From MWDT01 sp035506315 (lineage in GTDB: Bacteria > Verrucomicrobiota > Verrucomicrobiia > Opitutales > Opitutaceae): a DNA stretch of 8,276 bases. Positions 8,001-8,276 of the stretch are shown piece after piece (the first letter of the stretch is position 1; every line of letters starts with the position of its first letter). A program made the translations under genes and the position numbers. Under the pieces are notes generated by a model. It was not told the origin of the DNA, made no database searches, and saw nothing but the letters and a program-made list of their open reading frames with translations. The DNA is taken from the NCBI GenBank assembly GCA_035506315.1, contig DATJPQ010000168.1, positions 1 through 8,276 of the forward strand, in the 5' to 3' direction.

Positions 8001-8276
8001 TGCCGATGCGTATAACAGCACCGTCCGCCGCATTGTGCCGGGTAGCCTGGCCGCCCCGCAGATTCAGAGTTCTCCAAGTAACAAGACTGCCATCACCGGC
8101 CAGACCGTCACCTTCGCGGTCGTCGCGACAGGGTCAGATGTATTGACCTACCAGTGGCAGAGCGGAAGTTCCTCGATGGTGAATCTGCAGGACAACGCCA
8201 CTTACAGTGGCACCACCACGTCGACTTTGACCGTCAAGGCGTTGTCGAATGCATTGAATGGCACATCCTACAGTTG
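5029..8276 (+). CDS. Large exported S53 (sedolisin/kumamolisin-type) protease with Ig-like domains and NHL propeller, 3' partial
   Basis: The frame stays open for 1082 codons to the window edge without a stop. Residues 24-37 are hydrophobic and end in ALA before STNQ, suggesting export. A pro-kumamolisin-type activation domain spans about 65-200. The S53 catalytic domain spans about 205-552. It carries the Glu-Asp pair E291 and D295 (VEATLDVEW), oxyanion Asp D380 (AASGD), catalytic Ser S474 (GGTSLSTP) and calcium-site segments RDITSG (516-521) and GYDLVTG (531-537). All residues expected for an active acid-acting endopeptidase are present. An Ig-like domain follows (about 555-665, W602 and C645 core), then six NHL repeats (667-1006) and a second Ig-like domain from about 1007 with core W1043. 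The window ends in TG directly after TYRC-like 'SYS', probably the first two bases of the matching Cys codon. The ATG start is a best guess: no Shine-Dalgarno sequence is seen and the frame is open further upstream. It begins 85 bp after hflX. Confidence 0.9.
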   Translation, partial: MLPFLHLWITRLNQRLAQEARKWGGLAIIVVPLTALASTNQNRTVFSHSIQEVAPSAASASSPRQPFLTRTTLRPEEIAAGMTFEVVLRMPNFSEFQSRLAQGERIAPAEMESRFLPSADDYARVTAWLKTQGLSVTRTDANRLAVFGRSTVAAVQQALQVTFARVSAQGTEYTSAITPPTLPADLAPVVLGIHGLQPHLRPHRLTSLQPEATAISNPPYLPAQVAQAYQATGLSLTGQGQVIAIFSGAFPDTSDLIAFWRTANVSVTTIQVQFESVNGGPSQPSQDALVEATLDVEWASALAPGATIRVYAFDETDATGYDAVYQQVYADLPGQPGLHQFSISYGNLESEMDRDYLLIEAQYMALLANAGVTVFAASGDTPGVCSPSSDPSVTAVGGTTLKFNSNGNVASETAWSGSGGGRSSVFARPAWQVGSGINSSENMRLVPDVAAFADPAYGALIVWNGQQAQVGGTSLSTPVWAAFCALINQARANSSQPPVGLLNPKIYPLISSIAFRDITSGSAGGNYAALGYDLVTGVGVPNVNGLIQSIGNAGAAPLIVAQLGSSITYQNQPASLAQFVTPGQGTAFAIAAQGTAPLTYQWQRLPSGNTVWSIPIDGSAYVGSTTATLIVRGATYAANGDQYRCVVTNSAGSATSNQAVLMVNPYGVTTLAGWPGQSASADGVGRMARFVYPGGVRLDQAGNAYVTDGGDNTVRKIAPDGTVTTVVGATGVAGSADGPASTARLNGPGGVAVDGSGNLYIADSANYTVRKLTAATGQVSTLAGIAGDRGTVDGTGSAARFYDPQNIAVDAAGNLYVPDGTGHTVRKVTPAGMVTTLAGSPGVSGSTDGVGSAARFNYPTGIIVDSTGNIYVADTNNNKIRKITPSGTVTTLAGTGTAGHSDGPGTSATLNHPAGVAVDVAGTVYVADKNNDTIRAITPAGVVSTVAGVAGQPEAGDGPNSLTSGGGSTWPVAHFYRPADVAVDAAGVIYVADAYNSTVRRIVPGSLAAPQIQSSPSNKTAITGQTVTFAVVATGSDVLTYQWQSGSSSMVNLQDNATYSGTTTSTLTVKALSNALNGTSYS
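7027..8046 (+). repeat. Six tandem NHL repeats coding for a probable six-bladed propeller
   Basis: Repeats start at 7027, 7198, 7366, 7531, 7696 and 7858, with lengths of 57, 56, 55, 55, 54 and 63 residues. The consensus reads (T/S)TLAG..G..G..DG.GSAARF..P.GIAVD.AGN.YVAD..N.TVRKITP.G.V. Repeat 3 departs from it (YVPDGTGHTVRK). Repeat 6 has an insertion of about eight residues before its VAVD strand. NHL propellers usually mediate protein or ligand contacts rather than catalysis. Six blades would close a complete ring on their own. Confidence 0.88.

Overview
GC-rich bacterial chromosome, most likely a Verrucomicrobiota member of the Opitutaceae type. This is an inference from three things: several Sec-exported proteins, a large exported protein combining a protease with NHL and Ig-like repeats, and intergenic spacers full of degenerate 'cacagagg / cacaaagaacgc / cgcagatgaacgcagat' repeat modules. 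No rRNA, tRNA, CRISPR array or transposase gene is visible.

Layout. Positions 1-447 hold no convincing gene, only a mosaic of interspersed repeat modules and a perfect 16-bp palindrome. Next come thymidine kinase (tdk, 448-1047, +, GTG start) and an exported 7-bladed lactonase/6-phosphogluconolactonase-like protein (1196-2353, +). A second repeat mosaic fills 2354-2682, between the convergent 3' ends of the lactonase and a minus-strand gene (2683-3441). That gene encodes an exported protein of unknown function with a possible Cys-His-Asp cysteine-peptidase triad. The 221-bp divergent spacer 3442-3662 contains a strong nested palindrome (two REP-like hairpins in inverted orientation, 3514-3585). 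It is framed almost symmetrically by an exact 16-bp direct repeat (3481-3496 and 3602-3617). The ribosome-associated GTPase hflX follows (3663-4943, +). After an 85-bp gap a very large exported S53 (sedolisin/kumamolisin-type) protease begins at 5029 and runs off the end of the window. It has a pro-domain, a complete catalytic domain, an Ig-like domain, six NHL repeats and the start of a second Ig-like domain.

How the genes relate. They do not form one obvious pathway. tdk is nucleotide salvage and hflX is ribosome rescue/heat-shock GTPase biology. The lactonase, the cysteine-peptidase-like protein and the sedolisin are predicted to leave the cytoplasm. The most unusual material is the REPIN-like element with its flanking duplication, the two repeat mosaics, and the protease-propeller-Ig fusion. 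Nothing here is clearly a new defence or mobile system.
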